NCBI GenBank assembly: GCA_030077755.1
Contig: JAQJZZ010000004.1
Location: 310,001 to 374,000, forward strand
Length of the DNA stretch: 64,000 bases
Direction: 5' to 3'
From: Filosporella fistucella
Taxonomy: Eukaryota; Ascomycota; Leotiomycetes; Helotiales
In this document: piece after piece, positions 12,036 through 23,643 of the stretch
Layout: each line of letters begins with the position of its first letter
Numbering within the stretch: the first letter of the stretch is position 1
Notes under the pieces: model-generated
Databases searched by the model: none
The model's input: only the letters and a program-made list of their open reading frames with translations
What the model was told of the DNA's origin: nothing
Translations under genes and position numbers: made by a program

Positions 12036-13052
12036 GTAAGTAAGAGTTGCCCAGAAGACCAGGGCAGAAGTTGATGATGGGGACATAAGCACGAATAGCT
12101 TTCTGGAAGCTATTAAAGATACTACAATTGAAACTTCTCGCCTTCTTTGTGCCCTCTAAGCGCTACCTATACATCAGTTGTCCCTTTTGCCCTGCTCATC
12201 AAGCATACGGCAATGAGTATTCACTGCATCGTAGATATCTCTATCACACATCCTATCGAATCTGACCCGTCCACCAAATCTAAACAATCTTCCACGTCGA
12301 TCACTCCTTTATCAATTCCTATAACCTTTAGGCAGCATATGTACCCCTACGAACCAAAAATCTAGCCACCCTCCGTCCTCGTCAGTCCTCAGAAATTACG
12401 ATCCGCAACAAAACTCTCCTTCTAAGGGCCTAGGGGCTTTTGTTGCATATCGCTCTGAACTTGAATTCTGTGTGGTTTTGGTAGAATCTGCGCTAGGTAG
12501 AAAGATTTTGTGATTTAGGACAAGCATAGAGAGATGAGGAGATGTTGGACGTTGTCCAAGGTCATCCGAGTACGGAATACAAGGAGGGAACGCGATGTGC
12601 AACGAAACCCTCCTTCCGAGTCTTTACATACTAGTTGAACCAAATAGGCAGGATTTGGTCGTATACTGTTTTGGAGGTCCATAGTTCTTGAACTTTGGAA
12701 GAAACAAGTCGCGCGATTGTTTTTTTTTACCATTTTCACTCAATCTATGTTCTTGAAGGATGGAGTTTTGCCATCTGGACTCCATCAATGTATCAGGTTG
12801 CTTTTCGTAACATCATATTGCACGCTGAGAATATCCCTCGGTAATTCTCTTTCAAATCACAAGATTTTTGCTCCAGGGCCCAGATTCATGTACTGTTGTA
12901 ATTTTGAAGCGTTTGCGTTTTTGTTTCCAATTATTTATTATTTTAATGTGTCCGAGGGAAAGCAAAGTAAGACTAAGAAAGTCTCGAACAAGCATTCTCG
13001 AGATGGCAGCCCGTGAGTTCTCGTATCTTTTGGAAACTCCACAGCCACAGTC
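12036..13052. other. Convergent 3' intergenic region
   Basis: It lies between two convergent genes. Nothing beyond 3' UTR sequence and short chance frames is evident. Confidence 0.5.
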
Positions 13053-14261
13053 TCAATTTCTCAACTTCTCCAGTTCTCCCTCCTTACACCTCTTCCCTCC
13101 GATCAAAGTATTGCACCTCACGGTGGCACCTCCATCGAACCTCGCCACAAATGAGCTATTATATCTAGCTGACATTCCTACAACAGGGAAATCTGTCGAT
13201 ATCAACTGTGCTCCACTCTTGAAAGCTGCCTCTCGCATTGTGAAGTTATTCTGTAATGCGGTTTGAATAGGTTCATCCGATCTTGTTCGGATGAAATATC
13301 CTTTCTTCACCAACTCCTGTATCTGAGCCAAATTATCACCTCTGGGGTCATTCCTCTTCAAAAATGCACCATCGGCTTCCCCTGGGACCGAATTGGTGAA
13401 GATGACTCGTCCTTCGAGACTCTCATGTCCGTTGGCACGATATGGATTTCGGATCAATCCAGCAACAGGATCGTTATCCATTAGAAACATGACCTTATTC
13501 TTGGCGTCATCGTGCGATGGCCAACCCTTCTGCAGGACTGATTGTTCGAGGGTGAGTCCTTTCTGGCGAACGTCATCTGGAGTAATCATCTCGTTCTCTT
13601 TGAATACGGATCGGATCTCTGCATCCACTGTTGCCAAATTTGTCACGTTCCACTGCTCGCCTACTGCCCCGCCAATTGCAGCAACAGTTGGATCTGGAAT
13701 CTTGAATTCGAGCATGATTGGAATCAAAGTGTGTCCTTTGTTTGCTTTTGACCAAGTCTTGATTTGTTGGAGGCAAGAAACAAGGGTGTGGCAGTGGGCA
13801 TTCACGTCGAAATCCGCAACATGCAAAACCTTGGTTCCTGGCAGATGCCATTCTGGCTCTTCTGGGTAGGGTAGGTTGGAGAGTTTTCTGCCGAGAGGAG
13901 TCGCGTACATTCCGCCTTTTGAGTCTGCCCAAAGATCTATTTCGAGACCTCTCACGGATTGATAGGTGAATTGATCGGAGATTGAAGCATGCGAGTAATA
14001 CAAGTTTCTTGCCGTGTTCAATCCGACATATTGCTCCAGGATTGGGTGTTCGGCAAATGTCGTTTCGATATGGTAGCTGTTGTGGGTTCCGATGACTTGG
14101 ACTTGATTCATTCGGAGCTCATTATTGCTTCTGCTCAGTGGATTTGCCACAGTTTTTGAGATTGCAACTACGAAATGTTAGAGAATCCTCTCTGCAGTAA
14201 GAAATTCCAGCTTACAGCAGTATGCAGCCACCCTAAGTAAAATATCTTTGGAGTACACCAT
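13053..14261 (-). CDS. Secreted Ca2+-dependent phosphoinositide PLC-like phosphodiesterase
   Basis: A 46-nt first exon (14261-14216) codes for most of a signal peptide (MVYSKDILLRVAAYCFA). A 48-nt intron separates it from the second exon, 14167-13053; the total is 386 residues. The core has the TIM-barrel phosphodiesterase signature QVIGTHNSYH with the expected catalytic His at 44, then RGLEIDLWAD, LEFKIPD and a late LISTDFPV. This matches the Ca2+-dependent phosphoinositide phospholipase C (C1-type) family found in bacteria and fungi. It is probably secreted and acts on a phosphodiester substrate outside the cell; true lipid specificity cannot be read from sequence. The short first exon is easily missed by automated gene callers. 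Confidence 0.88.
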
Positions 14262-15598
14262 TTTTCCAAGAGCTAGTCAACTGCAATGTGACTTCGAGTG
14301 GCACAAACTAGAAAGATAATGTGATCCAGCTATAGAGTAAATTTATTTCTAGAATCCCTCCCAACTTTATACTTGAGCACAATTAATTGTCGCGTGCACG
14401 TGTTTTACAATACCCCAGTTTTCGGAATTGTTTCCTCATCACGTTTTCGTGATGATTGGTTTTGAGACATTTCATCTAGTGCCAAGACCATGGATCTCTG
14501 AAGTGCCAAGACCTCAATGCTAAAGACCTTGAAAGCTTGCATGCAGTGATATGGGATACTAGTTGAACATGGTAATCAATGTCCGTTTGCAATGTTTCTA
14601 GCTCCGGTTCATACGCAGGAGAAATTATCTGAAAAGCTTCAAAGTTTTACGTACAAGGTACAAGCACATTCCATGCAAATGTGCTACGTCCCTGCTCTAA
14701 CTTTCTCCAACAGAAAAGAAGTAAGTATACAGACAAGTCACGTCATACTACTCGTGCTTGTATTCACATTATCTTGCCAATCCATCTTTCTCCTCAACCA
14801 TCCGAAATCAGTCAGATTTTTACTCAGATACCCCTATGGAATTGAGGCATCACTTCCTTGTCATAATTCCGAATTCTCATTTCCAGCTGTTGAGTCACCC
14901 CCGCAAAGCTCTTGAATCTTTAGAATTGCATCCAAACCCCTCTATGATAATACTGTAAGAAGTTTTCAGACCATATTCGAGGGCTTTTCGCCCTAATCTG
15001 ACTCGAATAAGGGATATGATCCAAATAATCTTCTCATAAACTTCTGAGACGTATACAAGCTTAATTTTGAGATCTAAGCTGATAAGAGCTGTTTCAACTG
15101 ATTCCCATCTTAGCTGTGATAAAGTTAGCATATCCTTTGACCGTGCTAACCAAGCTTCTTTACTAAGAACCTAAGAAATTTCTAGCATATTGGTACTCGA
15201 GTATCAAAGTTATTACAACTAGGTTTTTGTTCTCGTTATATTTTCTGCCAAATTCAAGATTTTATTTTTGTGGCTCTATAATGGCATAATTGGTATGTTG
15301 AGATGCGTTTGTAAATTTTATATGAGAAGCAGACAGGATGAGATTGAATAGAGACTAGGAACTTTACAGGCTCGATGCAACGGCCACTTGAATCACGAGA
15401 TGCACTTTCACTGACAAATGGTGATTAGGAAATACAGTTTCAGTCGCTTTATATAAGGGAAACTGCTTGACTTTGTGGTTAGAAATGAATTGTATGTTAT
15501 CAGTCACGCCATACACAACAGGGTTGGAAAGCAACGATCTTTGATTCTGATAGTAAAGTACTCCCAAGGACCAAAACTTCAAATTTGGGGACTCATGC
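14262..15598. other. AT-rich intergenic region
   Basis: Upstream of the PLC-like gene and leading into the helical-protein array. No gene is supported; the open frames present lack coding character. Confidence 0.45.
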
Positions 15599-15770
15599 TT
15601 AAGTACTGTAGTATGGAGGTGCCGGATCATCAGTATAGTCACCAGCCTTTGTAGCCTGAACACTAGTATCTGCTTTGCTTAGGCTGAGTAGTGTGTTAGT
15701 TCTGATGTCCACTTCAATGCACATTACATACCTCAGAACCTCTAGGGCCAAGAACAGTGTTGAAGCTGGG
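15599..15770 (-). pseudogene. Orphan PPxY tail exon of the helical family (relic A)
   Basis: A terminal exon-like piece (15683-15599) reads ADTSVQ...GDYTDDPAPPYYST and stops. A good 48-nt intron (GTATGT ... CAG, 15731-15684) precedes it and joins in frame to STLFLALEVLS, but that frame meets a stop about 40 nt further up. No helical first exon could be found. The tail closely resembles the second exons of the genes at 17785, 19309 and 25165, with a PPYY motif matching PPxY. I read it as the remains of a decayed family member. A very short functional gene cannot be excluded. Confidence 0.5.
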
Positions 15771-16228
15771 ATCCGTTATCGAATAGGGTCAGCATATTAA
15801 ATGCATAATTAAAAGTAGCCTTCTCCTTGTGTTCTACCACCGAGTGTAATTTTTGGTAAAATCTGGTCAATTTTCACTTTACAAATATCAAAATTAAATG
15901 ACTCCCAAATATCGATCAAATGGATCAAGCCCGATAACGAGAGAAGAACGTTCAATTTTCGGAAGTCATAGTGCGCAAATTACCTCTTTCTTTCTCACTT
16001 TTGCCATTTTGATATAAATTGAGAAGAAAACCACGCAGTTACTTTTGAAACATGATATCTATCATCAAAGTTATCGTCCTTCGTGAACCGCATTGATAGC
16101 CTCGCTGTCTTTCATCTCTCCACTGCTGTTCATTGTGCTTCTATTCTCCACTAGAGAACCCTTAGCAAGTTTTCAAGGTGGTAATGAAGCCCTCGAGTAG
16201 ATTCACAAAGATCCCAAGCATCTTTGAA
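15771..16228. other. Intergenic
   Basis: Downstream of the minus-strand gene at 16229. One open minus-strand stretch near 16095-16180 looks mildly coding, but no splice joins it in frame to the neighbour, so I leave it uncalled. Confidence 0.4.
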
Positions 16229-16531
16229 TCACCTTTCAAGTTTTGCTCGTGACTCTGCCTCGGATATCTCTTGTTTGCTTTGAATCTTCTTCCTTAATTT
16301 GATAGCTGCGTCCTGGTAACGTTTGAAGCGCTCTTTTGAGTAAAGAGTTAGAGGGTTGGTCATGTGCAACACTCTTTCTTCGTAGGTCAGAAATCGTTCG
16401 ACGAGATTTTTGTCTGCGATTTTCTTGAGATACCTGGACTCAACCTTGTCGATTAACTTGACCGCATTCTCAACTATGTCTTCTTTACTGAGGTCTTTCA
16501 AGGACGGAGACTCTCTGTATTTGCAAGGCAT
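16229..16531 (-). CDS. Small helical protein, array member B
   Basis: A 100-residue single-exon protein starting at an ATG (MPCKYRESPSLKDL). It is highly charged and predicted helical by eye. The block KVESRYLKKIADKNLVERF matches KVERYLHTIRSQSLVARQ in the gene at 17785, and DHDLHMIRTTQLIERQ in the one at 19309, which is why I place it in the same family. A second helix (YQDAAIKLRKKIQSKQ) follows. It lacks the third helix and the PPxY tail of its relatives, so it is either a short form or truncated at its 3' end. Function unknown; no signal peptide or membrane segment. Confidence 0.6.
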   Translation of the reverse strand: MPCKYRESPSLKDLSKEDIVENAVKLIDKVESRYLKKIADKNLVERFLTYEERVLHMTNPLTLYSKERFKRYQDAAIKLRKKIQSKQEISEAESRAKLER

Positions 16532-16957
16532 GATGATTTGAAAAAGGTTTATCGTTGGGCGCTTGGTTCAAATCTCCAAAGATGAACTGAGGAAATGACA
16601 CTCGGAACTCGAAAGAACTTTTATAGCCGCTAAACTGAGCCTCAGTGAATCATGATATATATTTTAATGAGTGTAAAATGCTCTGAATGCATGACTTCCA
16701 CAAGAATCAATAGCGTCTTAAATCATGTGAACGATATCAGAGCTATTGAAAGCTCAAAATATTTGATTTCTATGGCATTGTTCAATAATGGAACCCACCA
16801 CCCAAGCACCGGCTTCATGAGCAACTCTAAGTGAAAATTGTGTTGATAGAAGGCAGAGTACCGTTATATCCTGCTATATTCAAATCACGACTCATCTTGC
16901 CTCGTAGTAACGTGGGGGAGGGGAGTTAGGACAGCCATCGGGGTATCGATAGGTGTA
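16532..16957. other. Intergenic
   Basis: Promoter side of member B and 3' side of member C. No gene seen. Confidence 0.4.
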
Positions 16958-17470
16958 TCAATTAGAGCATCGATTTTGGTGTTCCAGCAGTACGTAGGCT
17001 GGAGGCATCAGAGAATACTGATGGTATTGCCTGTTTTGAGGTGAGAAAATTGGCTTAACCACATGGCTTACATGCCTATAGGGAACAAACATTGAAACCA
17101 TACGGGAGGTGATGTCGAAGCGCATTGTCCAAACTCTTGAATTTTTGGACCAAGTTTCCGTATTTTTGTATAATTCTTGAAGATCGCTGCGGTCTGAGTC
17201 TCGTATATGTCGGGGTACTTCAAGATCTTCATCGCGATGTATCATATCTAGCATCTCCTGCCGGTATGCTTCCAAGATATAGATAGATGCAATTTTCACT
17301 CCCTTGTTCTCTGGGCAGTTACCGACGAGGTTCCAATGATCGATCCTGAAGAACCATTCCTTGCAAGTTGTGATAGTATTGCAAAATATTCTGAGTAACG
17401 TTTGGCTGGGTATCCACTCCGGGTGGCTTCGCAAATGGGGTTCCAGTTTTTCCAAGAACACGTCTCGCAT
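16958..17470 (-). CDS. Small helical protein with PPxY motif, array member C
   Basis: An uninterrupted frame of 170 residues from MRDVFLEKLEPHL. The middle has helix-like segments (FFRIDHWNLVGN; LEAYRQEMLDMIHRD; LQELYKNTETW) that line up with helices one to three of the other array members. The C-terminus reads YHQYSLMPPAYVLLE, so a PPxY motif (PPAY) lies in frame. A 54-nt stretch (GTAAGC ... ATCAG) just before this tail is a multiple of three and could be an optional intron; both forms keep PPAY. Upstream frames (to 17615) have non-matching composition and are not used. Role unknown; the PPxY motif suggests binding to a WW-domain protein. Confidence 0.6.
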   Translation of the reverse strand: MRDVFLEKLEPHLRSHPEWIPSQTLLRIFCNTITTCKEWFFRIDHWNLVGNCPENKGVKIASIYILEAYRQEMLDMIHRDEDLEVPRHIRDSDRSDLQELYKNTETWSKNSRVWTMRFDITSRMVSMFVPYRHVSHVVKPIFSPQNRQYHQYSLMPPAYVLLEHQNRCSN

Positions 17471-17784
17471 TCTGAAATTTAGGTGCAAAGATTCTGTTTT
17501 GGAAGCAGTCTGATTTATTCGATAAACCTGGAGACAGCTTCAAGATATATAAGTCCATGAAACCTCTTTGGGAGCGGGGCCGGGATGAATCAGACGTTTT
17601 TGACGAATTAATCAATCATAAACATAGTACTGCATGAATATTGGATTGTAATGCTTGGCTGCTGAATTAAAATAGTGATATCATGTAATGCTAGTTCCTG
17701 GCACATGATCGCTATGCGGCGACAATAACAATGTAAGCCCCTCCATGTAGGGCAAAACAAACACAATTGTTAAAAGCTCCACCA
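17471..17784. other. Intergenic
   Basis: Short gap between members C and D; nothing recognised. Confidence 0.4.
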
Positions 17785-18346
17785 CTATTCAATATTGTGA
17801 TCTCTATACTCCGGAGGCAAAGGTGTGTAAACCGGAAGTGGCTCTTCTGCACAATCCGGCGGCCTAACATTTATCAGTACCCTCATCAGCAACCAGGCTT
17901 TTATGTCCGAGATCTTACAACGCATTCCTCTTCAACATTTTCTTAAATGCCTTAACTTCTTCAATCAGCTCATCAACATTACGTTCCACTTTATCCTGTT
18001 GTTTCTCCCAACGATCCAATATGTAAGTGATAAATGTCGGTGGTTTCATAAGCTGTGCTCTCATATCGTTCAGCGCGCTTTCATATCCTTTCATAGCATA
18101 AGCTGCTACATCTCGCGGATCTTGTACATATGATGAGCAAGGTAGTGGCTGGCGAGCAACCAGACTTTGGGACCTGATGGTATGTAGGTACCGCTCAACC
18201 TTTCTCAACTTTGCTGCGATTCGTGTATGGTGACAGTAAAGAAATCCACCTAATCTTGGCTTTGGAAGCTCTGCTTCTTCCATACTGATTGCTAGGTTGT
18301 GGAACAGCAGTGCAGCTGCGGCAGCGTAGTACATCATAGCGGCCAT
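17785..18346 (-). CDS. Small helical protein with PPxY tail exon, array member D
   Basis: Exon 1 (18346-17919) and exon 2 (17863-17785) join over a 55-nt intron with donor GTAAGA and branch-like ACTGATAAA; total 168 residues. Exon 1 holds a short hydrophobic start (MAAMMYYAAAAALLF), then three helices: KLRKVERYLHTIRSQSLVAR, MKGYESALNDMRAQLMKP and DKVERNVDELIEEVKAFKKM. Exon 2 is a Pro-rich tail (EEPLPVYTPLPPEYRDHNIE) with a PPxY motif (PPEY). Without splicing the frame ends right after the helices, so the tail is easily missed. Closest relative in the window is the gene at 19309 (similar spacing, both with a KPP/NPP turn before helix three). No known family. The PPxY tail is a candidate ligand for Rsp5/Nedd4 WW domains; this is inference. 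Confidence 0.72.
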
Positions 18347-19308
18347 GAAAAAAGTTTTAAAGCTATTTCAAATGCTATTCCAGATGGATTGGAAGAGCCA
18401 AAAGTCTAGTGAGTCACCTTTGCCGTGGTGAATCACTGGGTTTGATATCACTAACTATGTTCCATGGAATTCACTTTCCTTTATTCCAACCATTTGTTAG
18501 CTGTTTCCTCTAAATGCCAATATACACATATGCTCATTGCAATGAGCGAGACATAGTCTTCAGGCACGTCATGGAGGTTTTTACCTCCAGAGAATCCCAC
18601 ACTTAGCAAGCCATTGGAAACTAATTCAACTCCTCAAGACAACAGCTGAGAACAACAACCACGTACCCATCAATTATAAGAAGGGTTTAGAAGACCCAAG
18701 TATATTTCGATGCGTAGAGTCTTTGTGAGTCTGCTGTTCCCGGTCTATTCTACGAGCCACAAGCTCAATGTCCAGATTCTGCAAGTTCTTTTGTGTATAT
18801 CTCATCATCGTTATGGAAGCGGGATTCGAGGTTTCCGCCCGCTTCTTGTCTCAAATATTTTTCAGTATCTTGGTACATTGATCGTCATTTGCATTGACTT
18901 CATGCTCGAGGTCTGCTGAATTTCTGGAGAAAGGATCAGTAAATCGAAATTGTTGGATAGGTTTGTGGGGGACACATGCACTTTCGCAGACGCAACCTGC
19001 CTGGGAAATTGAAAAGAGGGTGAGTTTCAAGCTACAGGTTACAAATGACAGGCCAAAAGAATATGTATCAAAGTAATGATGGGAACAAGAACATGAGCAA
19101 ATTATTCACTTCCAAAGTGTCTACAATGCGCTAAATAATTTCCATAATTTTAGACCACTCAGGTCCCATATCAAGAATTACGTGACCTCTTCCCCCACAC
19201 CACGAAAATAAAATCCATTCCCTCCGTAATCTCGCTCAGAGTATACCGTTTCCACGTCCAAAGATATCCTAGCCCTCGACCGAATACACGTCGGGCCGTC
19301 TTGACCTC
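18347..19308. other. Intergenic, possible family debris
   Basis: No intact gene. On the minus strand near 18481-18601 an open stretch includes HDVPEDYVSLIAM. A similar TPEDYIL occurs downstream of the gene at 26225, so these might be decayed tails of the same family, but the evidence is thin. Confidence 0.35.
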
Positions 19309-19902
19309 CTAAGGCCACACATCCTCCACCCAACCCGCCCTAGCAAAGAGTGGCTCTTCTTCTCTGGTTGGTTGGTAGACAATTGTATAGTCAGGCGCCT
19401 CTTCACCAATGGTATAGACTGGAGGTAACGAATCAACACTTCTATAACTTGGCAGACCATTCGTACCGTACCCGTTATTGCGTCGTCGCTCGCGTCTCGG
19501 TCTGGGCAACCTATTCCATCAGTACGAACCTTTTATCTGATATCGATGTCGCACTTACACAGCATGATCCACCAAATCCAAAAACCAAATCTCGACCCGG
19601 CGAGCAAGCCTATTTACCCTGTATTCCAACTCATCGCGGGGCTCACATGACTGAAGAATCCGTGACCAGATTGTTGGGGGATTCACCAATTGATATCTGT
19701 ATTCAGCTACCGCCTCCTCGCATGCTAGGAGTCGACGTCTTGCCTCTTCCAAAGTATGTCCTCCGACCTGACGTTCAATGAGTTGCGTGGTTCGAATCAT
19801 GTGGAGATCATGGTCGATGAGTCGGATGGTTTCTGCAATACGATCATGGCGACCATATATGAAGTAGTGAAAGCCTTGTCTGAAGAACTCCCGGATGTCC
19901 AT
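19309..19902 (-). CDS. Small helical protein with PPxY tail exon, array member E
   Basis: Exon 1 (19902-19559) and exon 2 (19510-19309) join over a 48-nt intron (GTAAGT, branch TACTGATGG); total 181 residues. The chosen start is the ATG giving MDIREFFRQGF; the longer upstream frame does not look coding. The helices are ETIRLIDHDLHMIRTTQLIERQ, CEEAVAEYRYQLVNPP and DELEYRVNRLARRVEIWFLD. Exon 2 begins with a basic patch (LPRPRRERRRNN) and continues as a Tyr/Pro-rich tail with LPSY, LPPVY (PPxY) and APDY. Two-exon layout and motif order match the genes at 17785 and 25165. No similarity to a named family is recognised; cytosolic adaptor-like role is a guess. Confidence 0.72.
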
Positions 19903-20231
19903 TTCTAGAACACTCCTTATGTTGAATGGGGATGGAAAGTAATGTGTTGGATGATTTTGGAAAGTCAGGCATTGGACACTAGTCTTTGGAATTAAATAAT
20001 AGTCTGTTTGGGTGTTGTTTTCCTGTTCTAATTCACTATGGCGGATGAAAATGAGAATTAATTGTTGGGGACTCTGGGAAGAAAGCTCCACCTCATGTTA
20101 GTTCCTTGCGCGACTAATTTGACGCGTCTCCTGCGAGGAACAAAAGTGCTACTTGATTCGAAGCAGCCATTAAAGAGATTGTTTTATTTATATTTTGCAT
20201 TACTATATCGTTAAAGTCTTAAACCATAAGC
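19903..20231. other. Intergenic
   Basis: Short AT-rich gap between the FAD oxidase 3' end and member E; nothing recognised. Confidence 0.4.
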
Positions 20232-22025
20232 TCAAAATAGCTTAAAGTATCCAGGCTGCAGTTTCTGCCACACCCCAAGTGGATCATACTTCTTACTTGC
20301 CGCTCTCAACTTGGCAAGATTCTTCTGTCCATAACTTGGGAAAACAGGTTGTTCTAATGCAGCATAGTTCTGATAGAGGAATGGATGGCCGAGTTTCTGT
20401 TGATATGCAACTGCGTTTGACCGGTTTACTATATTCCGTGCGGCTTGCATAACTCGAGTATCATCCGCGGCTGATGACCATGAGAACACAATGTTGAGGA
20501 CTGTGAACATGTTAGCAGAATTCAAAGCATATCAAGACGGGCTGTGACTTACGGACGAGGGGTCCATCTGCCGTGGTCATGCCAAGAGCGTTTCCGCCAT
20601 TCTTGCTGAATTGCGCAATCATGGAAACTGGTATCGGTTGGAAGACGATTGATGGTACGATTCCAGCAGCATCTTTGACTTTATTTGTCTCTTCTTGAAA
20701 GATGGCAACTATCTGTGACATGAGAGTAGGACTGTTCTTGGTCATCAGCGCCCAGTATGTTTGACTGTTTCTGTGTTAGCCTTGATGCTGCGTTTTATTG
20801 ACATGTGAGACTTACCGGAAGCCACCGGGATTGGAGGCATTGAATTCAAGAGTGAGTCCAGTGAGGTTGGTGACACGAAGGGTGCTTGCAATAGCACCCG
20901 GAACATCAGTGAAGTTCTTCAGTATTGGTGGGTTGGCAACAGGTCTGCCGTATTGGAGATCCGAGGCGATGACATAGGTATCAAACGACTGTACATATGC
21001 ATAAGCAAGAATGACTTGGGCATATTGGTCGGTTGGGCCATTGATATTCAGCCAGTACAAGGCATTATTGAGAGCTACTGAAGTTTCGTTACTGTAGAAA
21101 AATGTCTCTGCACCAGCCCAAAGGTCACCCTGTGGGAAGGTGACAAGGTCGAAGCGAGTAACGATACCGAAATTGTTTCCACCACCTCGGAGAGCGAAGT
21201 AGAGATCGGGATACGAAGAGTAACTGACGTCGCGGATTGTTCCATCTGCAAAGACAACCTGAACTGGTCAGAAACAAGTGATGTTAGATGGAAAGTTTAT
21301 CACCTACCTGGTATGTGTTGACATTATCACATGCCCAGCCATATCTTCCCGAAAAGAAGGACATTCCACCCCCAGTAGTTAGACCTCCAACTCCAATAGC
21401 CGACACGCGACCTCCAATAACGGAAAGTCCCTTCGGCTGCAGGTAGCTGTACACATCGAACCACAGGTTTCCAGCGCCGATTGAGGTTTGCTTCTTGTTT
21501 GCAGAAAGAGTGATTTGCTTTAACTTTGCCAAGTCAATGGTCAATCCTCCGTTGATATTCGAAGCACCCGAAAAAGCAGCGTGCCCCCCGCTTTTGACGG
21601 CAAATTTACATTGTGTAACTTGAACAGTGAGAACTGCTAGGGAAACACCAAGCGCATTCGCGGGCGTGAATCGGCAAGTTGGCTCAACTGAAGCTTGCTG
21701 CGCTGACCAGTATTGAGTCTCCTGAAATTCATACACCGGAGTGTCAGGATATGATACCTGACCTGGTAGAGCAAAGCCAATAAAGGAGCACTATTCAACA
21801 TTAGAGTTTGCCTTCGAGAAGATATTGGAAACTTACAGCCAGAGAGCATCCTGAGGGGAGTGTTCTTGGGTATGCCTCCCTGGCGCTTAAAGATCCATTT
21901 TGGATGAGCTGCAGAAAGTCATCTATTTGAGAAGTGACTGCATCGATCGTTAGAGTTTCGTTCTGCGCCGCGACCAAAGATGCAACTGTGCTGAGCAAGA
22001 ACACAAATAGTTGCACACTCCACAT
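20232..22025 (-). CDS. Secreted FAD-linked oxidoreductase (BBE-like)
   Basis: Five exons (22025-21837, 21790-21308, 21258-20816, 20764-20553, 20500-20232) give 531 residues with matching phases. A signal peptide (MWSVQLFVFLLSTVASLVAAQ) starts it. The FAD-binding type 4 (PCMH) domain follows, with KSGGHAAFSG, whose His at 133 is the usual covalent FAD ligand, and GVGGLTTGGGMSFFSGRYG. The berberine-bridge C-terminal block (YQNYAALEQPVFPSYG ... YDPLGVW) closes it. No Cys is seen at the second flavin-linking site (ISV GGRVSAIGVGG region), so single covalent attachment is likely. Such enzymes oxidise sugars or secondary metabolites. It is divergent from the 7TM gene at 23644, sharing a 1.6-kb intergenic region, and interrupts the helical-protein array. 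Confidence 0.92.
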
Positions 22026-23643
22026 GATATCGACAAGGGGAGTTCCTTATGTTGAAACAACAGGGACTCAGAGGATGGATAAAAGAAGGTGAAGTGAGAA
22101 CCAGAGAATTCAAAAATTCCGGATCAGAAGAAAACAAAAGTGTGGTAGATGAAATTAGTCTGCGGGGTAATTACCTCTTTGGGTAATATTGATGAAGGAT
22201 CTCTATGCTGGCCGCTTGGAGTATTCGGAGGGTCCCCGGAGATGGTGCGTATCGATTGTGGAAAGGCATATACATTGGGTCGGGGCTTGAATCCTCCCGG
22301 GTTTTTCTGTCAGGGCAAAGACGTCTTCAAATTGAACATGCATTTGCCGGAATAAACATCCTGGCATTGCGCACATAAAATCCCTCCGTTATACAAGGAT
22401 GGCGGAATGCCGGCGAATTCAAGTCGTTACGAGTTCTAAGGGGTAGCGAGAAGAGCCATCACAATCTACTTGTATAACTCAATATAAAGAGTAGTATCAG
22501 AACTATTTTTTTCTCCCTTCAACGTGCTCTCTTCTCTAGAGGAGCTTTGAATTTTGGTTCCCTCGAAATCGCCAGGAAAGGAGCATTGCGGCGTACGGTA
22601 TGTAACGACATTTCTTATTAAATGAAGAGCATGGGCAGTGCAGTAGTGCATTCTTCAGCAAAACTGTGCCGCGTGGGTCAGGGGGTACACTCGCTTATTC
22701 TATCAATAATGGAACCTCGCCCGCCGCAACCGTCCCGTATTCCGCAACACCGGGGTTTTTTAAACGGGAGTCTGGAGTGATAAAGCCAATAGGAAGGCGT
22801 GCCAGGAAAAACGAAAGTGGCGTACAATGCTCCATGCATTCAAGGTTTTGCCGGACCCTTTTCAACTGTGGTCTGCGAATGGGGAAGTGGAGATCTTCAG
22901 CTGTTGGGTTTTGGGGGATTAGAGTTTTGGTAACTTCAGAAAAAGAAAATGCAGCAAAAAGCCATTTTACAAATCGAAATATTGTGCTCAAAGCACGAAT
23001 TCGTTGTGTTGTATGCGGTTGGGTAACGGGCTGTCCTCAATTATGTCCTTGCGCCATGATGATTAAGAGGCTGAATTGGAGGATTTGTCCTTGCATCCTG
23101 TCATCCTCACCCTTCTGCCGGGATGAAGCACCGAACATGTCGGTCGAATATGTCACCGCTAGCTTTGAAAGTCAAAAAACACTAATCACATTTGACATCG
23201 GTATCCAAGGCCGCCGCGCTTCCGAAGCTCTCCATTCCTAGGCAATCAATTCGTGGGGGTTGGGTCTAAAAACTCTCTTGGAGCTTCGCGTTTCCAAGCA
23301 GAAATTCCAAGGGTTTTTCTAGCCAGGACTTTGGCCAGAACAATCCATGCTACCATGCAAAAGAAACAATAAGATTTCATCCTTCGGCATTACGTCTGTG
23401 CCATATTTCTGCGCCCGCAAGGCTCGGGTGAAACCTGAATTGGCAGCCCATGTCTCGCTTGCTTCGTTATCGATGGCAGGGCGTTTCTTCAATGGTCACT
23501 TATTTCCCCAGTTTCCCAGATAAGGCGACATGGACCTGAAATTTCGGCTTTTTCTTTGCGTTGACCTGTGATTCTCTTTAAGGTGGCTTTTGGCTATCGA
23601 TATCCAATATTGCAAGCTGCCACTTCTTCTTTCAGTATTCAAA
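22026..23643. other. Divergent promoter region
   Basis: It separates the divergent FAD oxidase and rhodopsin-like genes. A plus-strand open frame at 22666-23241 is long but has no recognisable coding features and no partner exons. No RNA gene seen. Confidence 0.45.

Noticed and set aside
16095..16228. Possible second exon for the gene at 16229
   Set aside because: Every acceptor tested with the only donor (GTGATT) gives a stop at once in the required frame.
19780..19800. tRNA-like T-arm (GTGGTTCGAATC)
   Set aside because: It is inside the coding exon of the gene at 19309 and has no matching acceptor, D or anticodon arms.
22666..23241. 191-codon plus-strand frame between the oxidase and 7TM genes
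   Set aside because: No recognisable motif, odd composition, and it lies in a divergent promoter region.
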